Shown here: positions 7,573 to 17,129 of the stretch, piece after piece | Layout of the letters: each line of letters opens with the position of its first letter | Position numbering within the stretch: position 1 is the stretch's first letter | Source of the DNA: an uncultured Reyranella sp. | GTDB lineage: Bacteria; Pseudomonadota; Alphaproteobacteria; Reyranellales; Reyranellaceae | Assembly (NCBI RefSeq): GCF_945957355.1 | Contig: NZ_CAMFKM010000012.1 | Span: 62,001-126,000 of the forward strand | Length of the DNA stretch: 64,000 bases | Direction: 5' to 3' | The notes under the pieces: model-generated | The model's input: only the letters and a program-made list of their open reading frames with translations | Database searches by the model: none | What the model was told of the DNA's origin: nothing | Program-made: the position numbers and the translations under genes

Positions 7573-9363
7573 ATGAACGAACGTGAACTGCGAGGCCTCA
7601 TCGGCAAGGTGAAGGCCGGCAAGCTTTCGCGACGTGGTTTCGTGCAGGCGATGATGGCGGTGGGCATCGGCGCCCCGGCCGCGGGCCAGATCCTCATGCA
7701 TTCCGGCGTGGCGATGGCGCAGAGCCCCTCGACCTACAAGCCGACCAAGCGCGGCGGCGGCGGCCCGCTCAAGCTGCTCTGGTGGCAGGGTCCGACGCTC
7801 CTCAACCCGCATTTCGCGGTCGGCACCAAGGATCAGGACGGTTCGCGCCTGTTCTATGAACCGCTGGCGGCGTGGGATGGCGACGGCAACCTCAAGCCCA
7901 AGCTGGCGGCCGAGATCCCGACCAAGGAGAATGGCGGCCTTTCCGCCGACGGCCTGTCGGTGACCTGGAAGCTGAAGCAGGGCGTCACCTGGCACGACGG
8001 CAAGCCCTTTACGGCCGACGACGTCGTGTTCAACTGGGAATATGCCAAGGACCCGGCGACGGCCGCCTATACGATCGCGTCCTACCAGGATGTCATGGTC
8101 GAGAAGGTCGACCAGTACACCGTCAGGGTGAAGTTCAAGAAGCCGACTCCGTTCTGGGCCGATGCCTTCGTCGGCACGCGCGGCATGCTGATCCCCAAGC
8201 ACCTGTTCGCCGACTTCATCGGCGCCAAGTCGCGCGACGCACCCACCAACCTGAAGCCGGTCGGCACCGGTCCCTACATGTTCAAGGACTTCAAGCCGGG
8301 CGACCTGGTCACGGGTGTCGCAAACCCGAACTACCATCAGGCCAACAAGCCTTATTTCGACTCGGTCGAAATGAAGGGCGGCGGCGATGCCGTTTCGGCG
8401 GCGCGCGCGGTGCTGCAGACCGGCGAGTTTGATTTCGCCTGGAACCTGCAGGTCGAGGACGAGATCCTCACGCGCCTGGAGAAGGGTGGCAAGGGCAAGG
8501 TCTCGATCACGCCCGGCGGCAACATCGAGTTCTTCCTGATGAACACGACCGACCCGTGGACGGAAGTCGACGGCGAGCGCTCCAGCCTGAAGACCAAGCA
8601 CCCGACGCTGAGCGACCCCGAAGTCCGCAAGGCCCTGGCGCTGCTGGTCGACAACAAGTCGATCCAGGATCACATCTACGGCCGCACCGGTCCGGCGACG
8701 CGCAACTTTCTCTACGGTCCGTCGCGCTTCGATTCGAAGAACAACCCCATCGAGTTCAACGTCGACAAGGCCAACGATATCCTTGAGAAGGCGGGCTGGA
8801 AGAAGGGCGCCGACGGCATCCGCGCCAAGGACGGCAAGAAGCTCAAGTTCGTCTACCAGACCTCGATCAACCAGCCGCGCCAGAAGACGCAGGCCATCAT
8901 CAAGCAGGCGGCCCAGAAAGCCGGCATCGACATCGAGCTCAAGTCGGTGACGGCCTCGGTGTTCTTCTCGTCGGACGTGGCCAATCCCGACACCTACACG
9001 AAGTTCTACACCGACCTCGAGATGTACACGACGACCATGGGCCAGCCCGATCCGGGCACGCACATGCTGCAGTTCGTCTCGTGGGAAGCTGCCACCAAGG
9101 AAAACAAGTGGCAGGGCCGCAACATCACCCGCTGGCAGAGCCCGGAGGCCGACAAACTCTACCGCGAGACCGAGGCGGAACTCGATCCCGTCAAGCGGGC
9201 CGCGTCGTTCATCAAGCTGAACGACCTCGCCGTCCAGAACCAGATCGTGATGGGCATCGTGCAGCGCCCGACGGTTTCGGCGCAGGCTTCGAAACTCAAT
9301 TGCCAGATCAGCGGCTGGGACAATAACACCTCGGATCTCAGCGACTGGTTCAAGGACGCCTAA
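7573..9363 (+). CDS. ABC transporter substrate-binding protein, family 5 (peptide/opine type)
   Basis: 596 residues. A twin-arginine export signal (KLSRRGFVQ, Arg20-Arg21) is followed by a hydrophobic stretch ending SGVAMAQ. The mature protein has the SBP_bac_5 layout: TLLNPHFAVGTKDQD, LSVTWKLKQGVTWHDGKPFT and VGTGPYMF are typical. It captures oligopeptides, opines or similar solutes in the periplasm for the permeases and ATPases that follow. Tat export implies folding before export. ATG 7573 is chosen over an earlier in-frame start because it has GGGAG upstream and places the Tat motif normally. Confidence 0.92.
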   Translation: MNERELRGLIGKVKAGKLSRRGFVQAMMAVGIGAPAAGQILMHSGVAMAQSPSTYKPTKRGGGGPLKLLWWQGPTLLNPHFAVGTKDQDGSRLFYEPLAAWDGDGNLKPKLAAEIPTKENGGLSADGLSVTWKLKQGVTWHDGKPFTADDVVFNWEYAKDPATAAYTIASYQDVMVEKVDQYTVRVKFKKPTPFWADAFVGTRGMLIPKHLFADFIGAKSRDAPTNLKPVGTGPYMFKDFKPGDLVTGVANPNYHQANKPYFDSVEMKGGGDAVSAARAVLQTGEFDFAWNLQVEDEILTRLEKGGKGKVSITPGGNIEFFLMNTTDPWTEVDGERSSLKTKHPTLSDPEVRKALALLVDNKSIQDHIYGRTGPATRNFLYGPSRFDSKNNPIEFNVDKANDILEKAGWKKGADGIRAKDGKKLKFVYQTSINQPRQKTQAIIKQAAQKAGIDIELKSVTASVFFSSDVANPDTYTKFYTDLEMYTTTMGQPDPGTHMLQFVSWEAATKENKWQGRNITRWQSPEADKLYRETEAELDPVKRAASFIKLNDLAVQNQIVMGIVQRPTVSAQASKLNCQISGWDNNTSDLSDWFKDA

Positions 9364-9373
9364 GTCCGAAAAC

Positions 9374-9405
9374 GCCCTCCCCGCCACGCGCGGGGAGGGC
9401 TTTCC
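9374..9405 (+). terminator. Hairpin terminator/attenuator after the binding-protein gene
   Basis: A perfect 11-bp stem, GCCCTCCCCGC (9374-9384) paired with GCGGGGAGGGC (9390-9400), has a five-base loop and is followed by TTTCCTTTTT. It lies between the binding-protein stop and the first permease start. It probably stops or protects most transcripts, so that the binding protein is made in excess over the membrane parts. Confidence 0.85.
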
Positions 9406-9423
9406 TTTTTGCAGGTCCATCGC

Positions 9424-10386
9424 GTGAGCAGGCAGTACGTAATCCGGAAGCTCCTGATCATGATCCCGAGTCTGCTCGGGATCAGCATCGTGCTCTTCGC
9501 CCTCCTGGCCATGGCGCCCGGAGATCCTTTCGACGAATTGGCGACAAACCCGGCGGTTCCGCCCGAGGTGCGTGCCGCATTGCGTGCCAAGTTCGGTCTC
9601 GATGACCCGATCTGGATGCGTTACTGGCACTGGCTGATCGCCCTGCTGCAGGGCGACTGGGGCTTCTCCTTCGTCAGCCGCATGGACGTGAGCACGCTGA
9701 TCCTGCAGCGCCTGCCCGTGACCCTTGTCGTCATCGGCGCGTCGCAAATCCTGGCCATCGCCATCGCCATCCCGGTCGGCGTGCTGGCGGCGACGCGGCC
9801 CTACTCGCTGTTCGACCAGATCGCCAACACCTTCGCCTTCATTGGCTTCTCGCTGCCGACCTTCTTCACCGGCCTGGTGCTGATCCTGGTCTTCTCGATC
9901 CAGCTAGACTGGCTGCCGTTCGTCTACCGGGCGGACATCAACGCGACCGGCTGGGCGTTCTACTGGGAGCACATCAAGCAGTCGATCATGCCGGTGACGG
10001 TGCTGGGGCTGTTCCAGGGAGCGGCGCTGGTGCGCTTCGTGCGTTCCTCGGTGCTCGACGTCATCCGCCTCGACTACGTCACCACGGCGCGGTCCAAGGG
10101 CATCGGTGAGCGCAAGGTCATCACCCGGCACGTGGTGCGCACGGCGTTGATACCGGTCGTGACCCTGGTCGCGCTGCAGATGCCCATCGTCTTCAGCGGC
10201 GCGGTCGTCACGGAGCAGATCTTCCGCGTGCCCGGCATCGGTTCGCTGCTGATCACCTCGATGCTTTCGAACGACACACCTGTCGTCATGGGCGTTACCT
10301 TCGTCTCGGCCTGCCTGGTCGTCATCTTCAACCTCATTGCAGATATCCTTTATGGCTGGCTCGACCCCCGCATCGCTTTCCGCTAG
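9424..10386 (+). CDS. ABC transporter permease, DppB-like
   Basis: 320 residues from GTG 9424; a TTG start five codons earlier is possible but lies in the terminator tail. The protein starts with the typical YVIRKLLIMIPSLLGISIV helix and has the long periplasmic loop and about six helices of DppB/OppB permeases. The EAA-like cytoplasmic loop VTTARSKGIGERKVITRHVV contacts the ATPases. It forms the channel together with the following DppC-like protein. The next gene begins within the last 35 bases of this one. Confidence 0.9.
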   Translation: MSRQYVIRKLLIMIPSLLGISIVLFALLAMAPGDPFDELATNPAVPPEVRAALRAKFGLDDPIWMRYWHWLIALLQGDWGFSFVSRMDVSTLILQRLPVTLVVIGASQILAIAIAIPVGVLAATRPYSLFDQIANTFAFIGFSLPTFFTGLVLILVFSIQLDWLPFVYRADINATGWAFYWEHIKQSIMPVTVLGLFQGAALVRFVRSSVLDVIRLDYVTTARSKGIGERKVITRHVVRTALIPVVTLVALQMPIVFSGAVVTEQIFRVPGIGSLLITSMLSNDTPVVMGVTFVSACLVVIFNLIADILYGWLDPRIAFR

Positions 10387-11299
10387 CGCTCCGGCCGCTG
10401 TGCCCGGCGGGCGCAAGGCGCAGCGCTTCTCGCCCTGGCACGAGGCCTGGCGCCGCTTCCGGCGGCACAAGATGGCCCTGTTCTCGGCCTTTGCGCTGTT
10501 CCTGATCGTGTTCGGCGTGCTGGCCGGCCCGTTCATCTGGCGCGTGCCGATCAACGAGATCGACTTCGCTGCCAAGCTGCAGGGGCCGTCCTGGAGCCAT
10601 CCGCTGGGCACCGACGATCTCGGCCAGGACCTGCTGGCGCGGCTGATCTACGGCGGCCGCATCTCGATCGCGGTCGGCGTCGCGGCGATGGTCGTCGCCA
10701 TCTTCTTCGGTGTCCTGGTCGGCGCCATCGCCGGCATGTCGAGCGGCCGGGTCGATGCGGCGCTGATGTGGGTGACCGACCTCTTCCTGTCGCTGCCGCA
10801 GCTGCCGCTGCTGCTGCTGGTCATCTATCTCTTCCGCGAGCCGGTGAAGGGCGTGCTGGGAGTCGAGGGCGGTGCCTTCGTGCTGATCGTCGCCGTCATC
10901 GGCGGCACGCGCTGGATGTCGGCGGCGCGCCTGGTGCGCGCGCAGTTCCTCTCCTTGCGCGAGAAGGAGTTCGTCGAGGCGGCCCGCGCGCTGGGCGCCT
11001 CGAAGCTGCGCCAGGTGGTCCAGCACATCCTGCCCAACGCGCTGGGGCCGGTGATCGTGGTGGCGACCATCGACATCGCCGCCGCCATCATCGCCGAGTC
11101 GACGCTGTCGTTCCTCGGCCTCGGCTTTCCGTCGGACGTACCGACCTGGGGCAGCGTGCTGCGCGACGCCAAGGATTATCTCGACATCGCGCCGCACTGG
11201 GCGCTGTTTCCCGGCTCGCTGATCTTCATCACCGTGCTGGCGATCAACTTCATCGGCGACGGACTGCGCGACGCGCTAGATCCGCGGCGTGTTCTCTAG
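10352..11299 (+). CDS. ABC transporter permease, DppC-like
   Basis: 315 residues. An N-terminal cytoplasmic stretch with HEAWRRFRRHKMALF is followed by the first helix, a loop with SHPLGTDDLGQDLLARLIYG, which is the hallmark of DppC/OppC permeases, and the coupling loop EFVEAARALGASKLRQVV. The ATG at 10352 overlaps the end of the DppB-like gene by 35 bases. It pairs with DppB to form the inner-membrane channel for peptides or related solutes. Confidence 0.9.
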   Translation: MAGSTPASLSASAPAAVPGGRKAQRFSPWHEAWRRFRRHKMALFSAFALFLIVFGVLAGPFIWRVPINEIDFAAKLQGPSWSHPLGTDDLGQDLLARLIYGGRISIAVGVAAMVVAIFFGVLVGAIAGMSSGRVDAALMWVTDLFLSLPQLPLLLLVIYLFREPVKGVLGVEGGAFVLIVAVIGGTRWMSAARLVRAQFLSLREKEFVEAARALGASKLRQVVQHILPNALGPVIVVATIDIAAAIIAESTLSFLGLGFPSDVPTWGSVLRDAKDYLDIAPHWALFPGSLIFITVLAINFIGDGLRDALDPRRVL

Positions 11300-11311
11300 G
11301 ACGGGTGTAGC

Positions 11312-12279
11312 GTGGCTGAACCTCTGCTCGACATTCGCGGTCTCAAGACCTGGTTCAAGACCGACGACGGCATGGTACGCGCCGTCGATGGCGTCGACCT
11401 GCATATCGACCGCGGCGAGACGCTGGGCGTCGTGGGCGAGTCGGGCTGCGGCAAGACCGTCACGGCCCGCTCGGTGCTGAAGCTGATCGACATGCCGCCC
11501 GGCCGGTTCGAGGACGGGCAGATCCTGTGGCAGGGAAGGGACCTGATTCCGCTGTCTCTCGAGGCGATGGACAAAATCCGCGCCAAGGAGATCGCGATCA
11601 TCTTCCAGGAGCCGATGACCTCGCTCAACCCGGTCTATACGGTGGGCGACCAGATCGCCGAGGTGGTCGAGCTGCATCAGAAGCTGTCGCGCAAGCAGGC
11701 GCTGGCGGCGGCGGCGGAGATGCTGCGGCTGGTCAACATACCCAACCCGCAGCGCCGCGTGCACGACTATCCGCACCAGTTCTCCGGCGGTATGCGCCAG
11801 AGGGTCATGATCGCCATGGCGCTCTCTTGCCAGCCCAAGCTGCTGATCGCCGACGAGCCCACCACCGCCCTCGACGTCACCATCCAGGCGCAGATCCTGG
11901 AACTGATGCAGGAGATGAAGGAGCGGTTCGGCATGGCCATCATGCTGATCACCCACGCGATGGGCGTCGTCGCCGAGACCTGCCAGCGGGTTACCGTCAT
12001 GTATGCCGGCAAGGTCGTCGAGGAGGCGCCGGTCGAGGCGCTGTTCGGCAATCCGCGGCATCCCTACACCCAGGGCCTGATCCGCTCGATCCCGCGCGTC
12101 GACCGCTCGGCCGAGAAGAAGCAGCGGCTGGAGGCGATCGCCGGCACCGTGCCCAACCTGCTAGATCCGCCGCCGGGCTGCCGCTTCGCCTCGCGCTGCA
12201 AGTTCGCCATGGATCTCTGCACCCAGGCCGTGCCGCCGCTCAAGGAGGTCGGGCCCGGCCACTACGTGAGGTGCGTGCT

Positions 12280-12283
<4 letters not shown>
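11312..12283 (+). CDS. ABC transporter ATP-binding protein, DppD-like
   Basis: 323 residues from a GTG start. Walker A GESGCGKT, Q-loop FQEPMTSLNPVY, signature FSGGMRQR, Walker B LLIADEPTTALD and the switch histidine in LLITHAMG are all present. The C-terminal oligopeptide-transporter extension carries cysteines (GCRFASRCKFAMDLC) as in DppD/OppD. In this protein the switch region reads THAMG where most relatives have THDLG, an odd change at a normally conserved position. Its last bases overlap the DppF-like start as GTGA. Confidence 0.92.
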
Positions 12284-13308
<1,025 letters not shown>

Positions 13309-13344
13309 GCTGGGGACCTGCCACTCCAGTGGCGCGCCCCCAGC
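13309..13344 (+). terminator. Two-part hairpin at the end of the peptide ABC operon
   Basis: An outer stem GCTGGGG (13309-13315) pairs with CCCCAGC (13338-13344), and an inner stem GCCAC pairs with GTGGC around TCCA. It starts right after the last stop codon. There is no T-run, so it may instead block exonucleases or work with Rho. Confidence 0.45.
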
Positions 13345-13417
13345 AGTGAACTGTGCTGATCCCTTTCGCAGATGGGGTACGCCGGCTAGAAGTCTGGCCC
13401 CAACAGGCGAGGATCCC

Positions 13418-13699
13418 ATGTCTGAGGACAGCAAGAAGGCGGCCAGCGCGATCCTCACCGAGAACGAGGAAGCGCTGTTTCAGATCATGAAGATCGTCAT
13501 TGCGACCGTTGCCGCCGGCGACCCGGTCAAGGGCAAGCAGCTGGACGAGCAACTGACCTATCTGAAGAACGCCTTCTACTCGAACGGCAAGAAGAAGGCG
13601 GCGATCATGGCGGAATCGATCCGGATCGCGGCGTTTGCCTCAAGCCGCGATGCCGCTCGCTTGGCAAGCTTGCGGGGAAGTCCGAAGGCAAATTCGTAG
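13418..13699 (+). CDS. Small conserved protein of unknown function
   Basis: 93 residues from ATG 13418, which has GGCGAGGA upstream; an earlier in-frame start adds an unlikely Arg/Pro-rich leader. The protein is soluble, mostly helical, with many lysines (SEDSKKAAS, NGKKKAAIM) and no cysteines or recognisable motif. The last residues (ASSRDAARLASL) may be poorly conserved. I do not recognise the family. It stands alone between the peptide transporter and a tRNA gene. Confidence 0.55.
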   Translation: MSEDSKKAASAILTENEEALFQIMKIVIATVAAGDPVKGKQLDEQLTYLKNAFYSNGKKKAAIMAESIRIAAFASSRDAARLASLRGSPKANS

Positions 13700-13709
13700 G
13701 ACGCACCGT

Positions 13710-13798
13710 TGGTGCCCCCGGCCGGACTCGAACCGGCACGATCCTTTCGGATCAAGCGATTTTAAGTCGCTGGCGTCTACCAATTCCGCCACGGGGGC
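13710..13798 (-). tRNA. tRNA-Leu (anticodon UAA)
   Basis: On the minus strand the sequence folds into an 89-nt cloverleaf. The acceptor arm GCCCCCG pairs with CGGGGGC, with discriminator A and an encoded CCA end at 13710-13712. The anticodon stem AGCGA/TCGCT encloses the loop CTTAAAA with anticodon TAA. A long variable arm (TGATCCGAAAGGATCG) and the T-loop GGTTCGAGTCC complete a class II leucine tRNA. It reads UUA codons, which are rare in so GC-rich a genome. Confidence 0.96.
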
Positions 13799-13854
13799 CC
13801 CGCGCGGGCGACCATAGTCAGGCTCGATTCCCGTGTCATCCCACGAAGCATCTC

Positions 13855-13889
13855 ATTCACCTCTCCCCCCGAGTGGGGGAGAGGAACAT
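13855..13889. repeat. Solo copy of the DUF559-associated palindromic repeat
   Basis: The motif ATTCACCTCTCCCC..GGGGAGAGGAACAT closely matches the right-hand repeat of the DUF559 unit at 17006-17044, lacking only the TAGC insertion. It forms a hairpin (CTCTCCCCCC/GGGGGAGAG) between the tRNA and the oxidoreductase 3' end and could serve as terminator. Confidence 0.7.
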
Positions 13890-13892
13890 GAA

Positions 13893-15029
13893 TCACTCCA
13901 CCGCGAAGCGCGCAGGGGAAAGCGAGTCCTCCGTGACACCGAGGTCGGCGACTTCGGCGGGGAGGGGCTTGCCCAGCGCCAGGGCGGCGGCGAGCTGGCC
14001 GGCGGCGTAGCCGGTCTGGATGCCGTAGCCGCCCTGGCCCGCCAGCCAGAAGAAGCCCTCGATCTTCGGGTCGTAGCCCGCGACCAGGTTCTTGTCGTGT
14101 ACGAAGGAGCGCAGGCCTGCCCACTTGTTCTTGATGCGGCGGATCTGCAGCGTGCTCGCGGTCTCGATGCGGTCGACGGCGGTGGCGACGTCGATCTCCT
14201 CGGGCTGGGCGTCGCAGGGCGGCGAGGGCGTCTCGTCGGCGAGCGAGCCCAGGAACTGCCCGACCTCGGGCTTGAAATAGAAGCTCTCGTCGAAGTCGAT
14301 CAGCATCGGCAAGGGGCCGAGATCGAGGCCCTGCGGCGCGTCGAAGGTGAAGGCGGTGCGCCGCTTCGGCACCAGCCCGATCGGCACGCAGCCGGCAAGG
14401 CCGCCCAGTACGTCGGCCCAGGCGCCGGCGGCGTCGATGATGTTGGCCGCGCGAATGACTTCGCCGTCGCGCAGGGTCACGTTCCACAGCCTGTCGAGGC
14501 GGGCGAGTCCCAGGACTTCGGCATTGAGCCGCAGCACCGCGCCCGCGGCGCGCGCGCCCTTCAGGAAGCCGCCATGGATCGAGGCCACGTCCATGTCGTC
14601 GGCCTCGGGTTCGAACACGGCGCCCCCGCCCGCGGCCTCGGGCTTGAGGATGGGCAGGCGACGCAGGACCTCGGCGGGCTCCAGCCAGCGCACCGACGGC
14701 ACGAGGCTCGCATACTCGGCGGCTGCGGCGCGTACGGCGGCTTCCTGTCCGGCATGGCCCGCAACCAGCGCGCCGCGCGGCGTCAGCAGGGGATGGTCGG
14801 AGAAGCCGGCCGGCGGATTGCGGTAGAAGCGGCCCGAGGCGACCGTGATGGCGCGGATCTGGGCGCTGCCATAGGTCTCCGAGTGCAGCGCGGCCGACCG
14901 GCCGGTCGTGTGATAGGCGGGCACGTTTTCGCGCTCGAGGATGATCACTTTCGCATGGGGCGCGAGGTGATAGGCGACGGAGACGCCGGCAATGCCGGCG
15001 CCGACAATGGCGAAATCGAAATCCTGCAT
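13893..15029 (-). CDS. FAD-dependent oxidoreductase, DadA/glycine-oxidase-like
   Basis: 378 residues from ATG 15029, where the protein starts directly with the dinucleotide-binding fold FDFAIVGAGIAGVSVAYHL. An acidic residue ending strand 2 (VIILERE) binds the ribose, and GRSAALHSETYG and the C-terminal FFWLAGQGGYGIQTGYAAG are typical of DAO-superfamily flavoproteins that oxidise amino or hydroxy acids. The substrate is unknown. It diverges from the acyl-CoA synthetase; the two starts are about 60 bases apart. Confidence 0.85.
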   Translation of the reverse strand: MQDFDFAIVGAGIAGVSVAYHLAPHAKVIILERENVPAYHTTGRSAALHSETYGSAQIRAITVASGRFYRNPPAGFSDHPLLTPRGALVAGHAGQEAAVRAAAAEYASLVPSVRWLEPAEVLRRLPILKPEAAGGGAVFEPEADDMDVASIHGGFLKGARAAGAVLRLNAEVLGLARLDRLWNVTLRDGEVIRAANIIDAAGAWADVLGGLAGCVPIGLVPKRRTAFTFDAPQGLDLGPLPMLIDFDESFYFKPEVGQFLGSLADETPSPPCDAQPEEIDVATAVDRIETASTLQIRRIKNKWAGLRSFVHDKNLVAGYDPKIEGFFWLAGQGGYGIQTGYAAGQLAAALALGKPLPAEVADLGVTEDSLSPARFAVE

Positions 15030-15090
15030 GGGCGGCACATTGCAAGGTCGATGCCGCGCCTGCAATAGTCGACGCGCGAGGAAACGACGC

Positions 15091-16611
15091 ATGAACATCG
15101 CCCATCTGCTGCTGGGCTCCGCGCAGGAGTTCCGTGATCTGCCCGCGCTGGCCCGTGGGACATCGCCGCACCTCAGCTATCGCGAGCTGTGGCGCAAGGT
15201 CTCGGTAATGAGCACGCATCTCACCGGCCGCTTCGGGCTCGCGCGCGGTGACCGCGTGGCTTTCGCCATGGCCAACGGTGTCGAATCGATCGAAGTCATG
15301 TACGCGATCTGGCATGCGGGCCTCTGCGCCGTGCCGATGAACGCCAAGCTGCATGCCAGGGAATTTGCGTTCATCCTGGAGAATTCCGGCGCCAGGCTCT
15401 GCTTCGTGACGCCCGACCTCGCCGACACCATCGCCGAGGCCGCGAAGGAGGCGCCTGAGCTCAAGGAGATCGTCGACGTCACGACGCGCTCCTACAGCTT
15501 CATGGCGGTGGGCGATCCGAGCCCGATCGCCGACGCCGAGCCCACGGATCTGGCGTGGCTGTTCTACACGTCCGGCACGACCGGCCGGCCCAAGGGCGCC
15601 ATGCTCACGCATCGCAACCTGCTGGCGATGACGCTCAACTACTATGCCGATGTCGACCGCCCGCCGCCCGGCGGCTCGATCGTGCATGCCGCGCCGATCA
15701 GCCACGGCTCGGGCCTGTGGAACTTCCCGATGCTGGCGCGCGGCTCGGTGCAGGTCTTCCCCGAGAGCGGCAAGTACGAGGTGCCCGAGACGGTCGAGCT
15801 GATGAACCGCTGGCCCGAATGCTCGATCTTCCTCGCGCCCACCATGGTGAAGCGGCTGATCGAGCATGGCAGCGTGTCGGACCTGAAGCCCGATGCGCTG
15901 CGGCTCATCACCTATGGCGGCGCGCCGATGTATGTCTCCGATCTCAAGCGCGCGCTGGACATTCTCGGCAACAAGCTGGCGCAGCTCTACGGCCAGGGCG
16001 AGAGCCCCATGACCATCACCCATCTCGGCCGCGACTATCATTGGGATCGCACCCATCCGCGCTGGGAGCAGCGCCTGGCCTCGGCCGGCCGCGCCGACAC
16101 CTGCATGGAGGTGAGGGTGGTCGACGAGGCGGGGCGCCCGCTGCCCGTGGGCGAGGTCGGCGAGATCATCTGCAAGGGCGATCCCGTCATGGCGGGCTAC
16201 TGGAACGATACGGAGGCCACGGCGCGCTCGCTGCGCGATGGTTGGCTGTGGACCGGCGATGTCGGCGCCTTCGACGAGGAGGGGCTGCTGACGCTCAAGG
16301 ATCGGTCCAAGGACATGATCATCTCCGGCGGCTCCAACATCTATCCACGCGAGATCGAGGACGTGCTGAACCTCCATGCCGGCGTCGCCGAATGCTCGGT
16401 GGTCGGCCGCCCGCACCCGGAATGGGGCGAGGAGGTCGTGGCCTTCGTCGTCGCGCGCGCGGGCGAGACGCTCTCGCCCGCGGAGCTCGACCGGCTCTGC
16501 CTCGACAACATCGCCCGCTTCAAGCGCCCCAAGGACTACAAGTTCATCGAGGCGCTGCCGAAGAACAACTACGGCAAGATCCTGAAGACGGAGCTGCGCA
16601 AGCTGCTCTAA
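15091..16611 (+). CDS. AMP-binding acyl-CoA synthetase
   Basis: 506 residues; ATG 15091 has GCGAGGAAA upstream. The P-loop-like A3 motif is YTSGTTGRPKGAMLTH, followed by the adenine-binding YGQGES, the A7 motif WLWTGDVG, the hinge region LKDRSKDMIISGGSNIYPRE and the catalytic lysine near the end (NNYGKILKTELR). It activates a carboxylic acid as its adenylate and transfers it to CoA. Size and motifs fit fatty or aromatic acid ligases; the exact acid is not predictable. It is followed by the DUF559 repeat unit. Confidence 0.92.
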   Translation: MNIAHLLLGSAQEFRDLPALARGTSPHLSYRELWRKVSVMSTHLTGRFGLARGDRVAFAMANGVESIEVMYAIWHAGLCAVPMNAKLHAREFAFILENSGARLCFVTPDLADTIAEAAKEAPELKEIVDVTTRSYSFMAVGDPSPIADAEPTDLAWLFYTSGTTGRPKGAMLTHRNLLAMTLNYYADVDRPPPGGSIVHAAPISHGSGLWNFPMLARGSVQVFPESGKYEVPETVELMNRWPECSIFLAPTMVKRLIEHGSVSDLKPDALRLITYGGAPMYVSDLKRALDILGNKLAQLYGQGESPMTITHLGRDYHWDRTHPRWEQRLASAGRADTCMEVRVVDEAGRPLPVGEVGEIICKGDPVMAGYWNDTEATARSLRDGWLWTGDVGAFDEEGLLTLKDRSKDMIISGGSNIYPREIEDVLNLHAGVAECSVVGRPHPEWGEEVVAFVVARAGETLSPAELDRLCLDNIARFKRPKDYKFIEALPKNNYGKILKTELRKLL

Positions 16612-16623
16612 CTCTTCAGAATC

Positions 16624-16661
16624 ATGTTCCTCTCCCCCTTGGGGGAGAGGTTAGGTGAGGG
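16624..16661 (+). repeat. Left inverted repeat of the DUF559 unit
   Basis: 38 bases beginning ATGTTCCTCTCCCCC and ending TTAGGTGAGGG, with an internal palindrome. Its sequence is almost identical to the reverse complement of 17006-17044. It ends three bases before the DUF559 start codon. Confidence 0.85.
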
Positions 16662-16664
16662 CGA

Positions 16665-17051
16665 ATGCAGGACGACGCGACTGTGCGGGCCCGAGAATTA
16701 CGTCGCGACGGCAGCCGCGCGGAGCGAATCTGCTGGGAGCTTCTTCGAGGGCGTCGCCTGCATGGGTTCAAGTTCAGGCGGCAGCATCCCATCGGTCCGT
16801 ACTTTGCCGACTTCGCCTGCATATCGCTCAAGATCGTTATCGAAATTGACGGCGATCATCATGCTTTCCAAATTGACGCCGATAGTCGACGCACGCTGGC
16901 GATGGAACGGGACGGATGGCGTGTATTGCGGTTCTGGGCAAAACAAGTCGTCGAGAATCGGGAAGGTAAATGGGCGGAGATCGAGCAAGCTCTCTTGGCA
17001 AGCGCCCCTTCACCTAGCCTCTCCCTCGAGGGGGAGAGGAACATGAAATAA
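16665..17051 (+). CDS. DUF559 endonuclease-like protein
   Basis: 128 residues of the DUF559 family, related to very-short-patch-repair and restriction-like nucleases. The core is LRRDGSRAERICWELLRGRR, then KFRRQHPIGPYFADFACISL and the acidic stretch VIEIDGDHH, which supplies the Asp/Glu residues of a PD-(D/E)XK-type site, and finally GWRVLRFW. The C-terminal tail (PSPSLSLEGERNMK) is encoded by the right inverted repeat itself. The gene starts three bases after the left repeat. Function is not established; cleavage or spread of the flanking repeats is a possibility. Confidence 0.8.
   Translation: MQDDATVRARELRRDGSRAERICWELLRGRRLHGFKFRRQHPIGPYFADFACISLKIVIEIDGDHHAFQIDADSRRTLAMERDGWRVLRFWAKQVVENREGKWAEIEQALLASAPSPSLSLEGERNMK
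17006..17044 (-). repeat. Right inverted repeat of the DUF559 unit
   Basis: 39 bases, from CCCTTCACCTAGCC to GAGAGGAACAT. Its reverse complement differs from the left repeat at only a few positions. It also encodes the last residues of the DUF559 protein. Confidence 0.85.
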
Positions 17052-17068
17052 TCACGCAATGAGGAATG

Positions 17069-17100
17069 TTGTCATGCTGAGCGAAGCGACGCATCTTTTG
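17069..17100 (+). repeat. Half copy of the GTCATCCTGAGC-type repeat
   Basis: TTGTCATGCTGAGCGAAGCG followed by ACGCATCTTTTG resembles the left arm of the palindromes at 294-412 and 36489-36574. No right arm is found here. Confidence 0.5.
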
Positions 17101-17129
17101 GCGACACAGGATCCAAGGAGAACATACAC

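Larger units (their letters stand above)
16624..17044 (+). mobile_element. Candidate mobile unit: DUF559 gene between near-identical inverted repeats
   Basis: Two 38-39-base repeats in inverted orientation enclose one small endonuclease-fold gene, with the right repeat overlapping its 3' end. A solo repeat lies 2.7 kb upstream at 13855-13889. The layout resembles REP sequences with their cognate nuclease genes. Mobility is inference; no target duplication was recognised. Confidence 0.5.

Noticed and set aside
13710..13798. tRNA-Leu as integration site of a genomic island
   Set aside because: No integrase gene and no repeated tRNA 3' end were found on either side.
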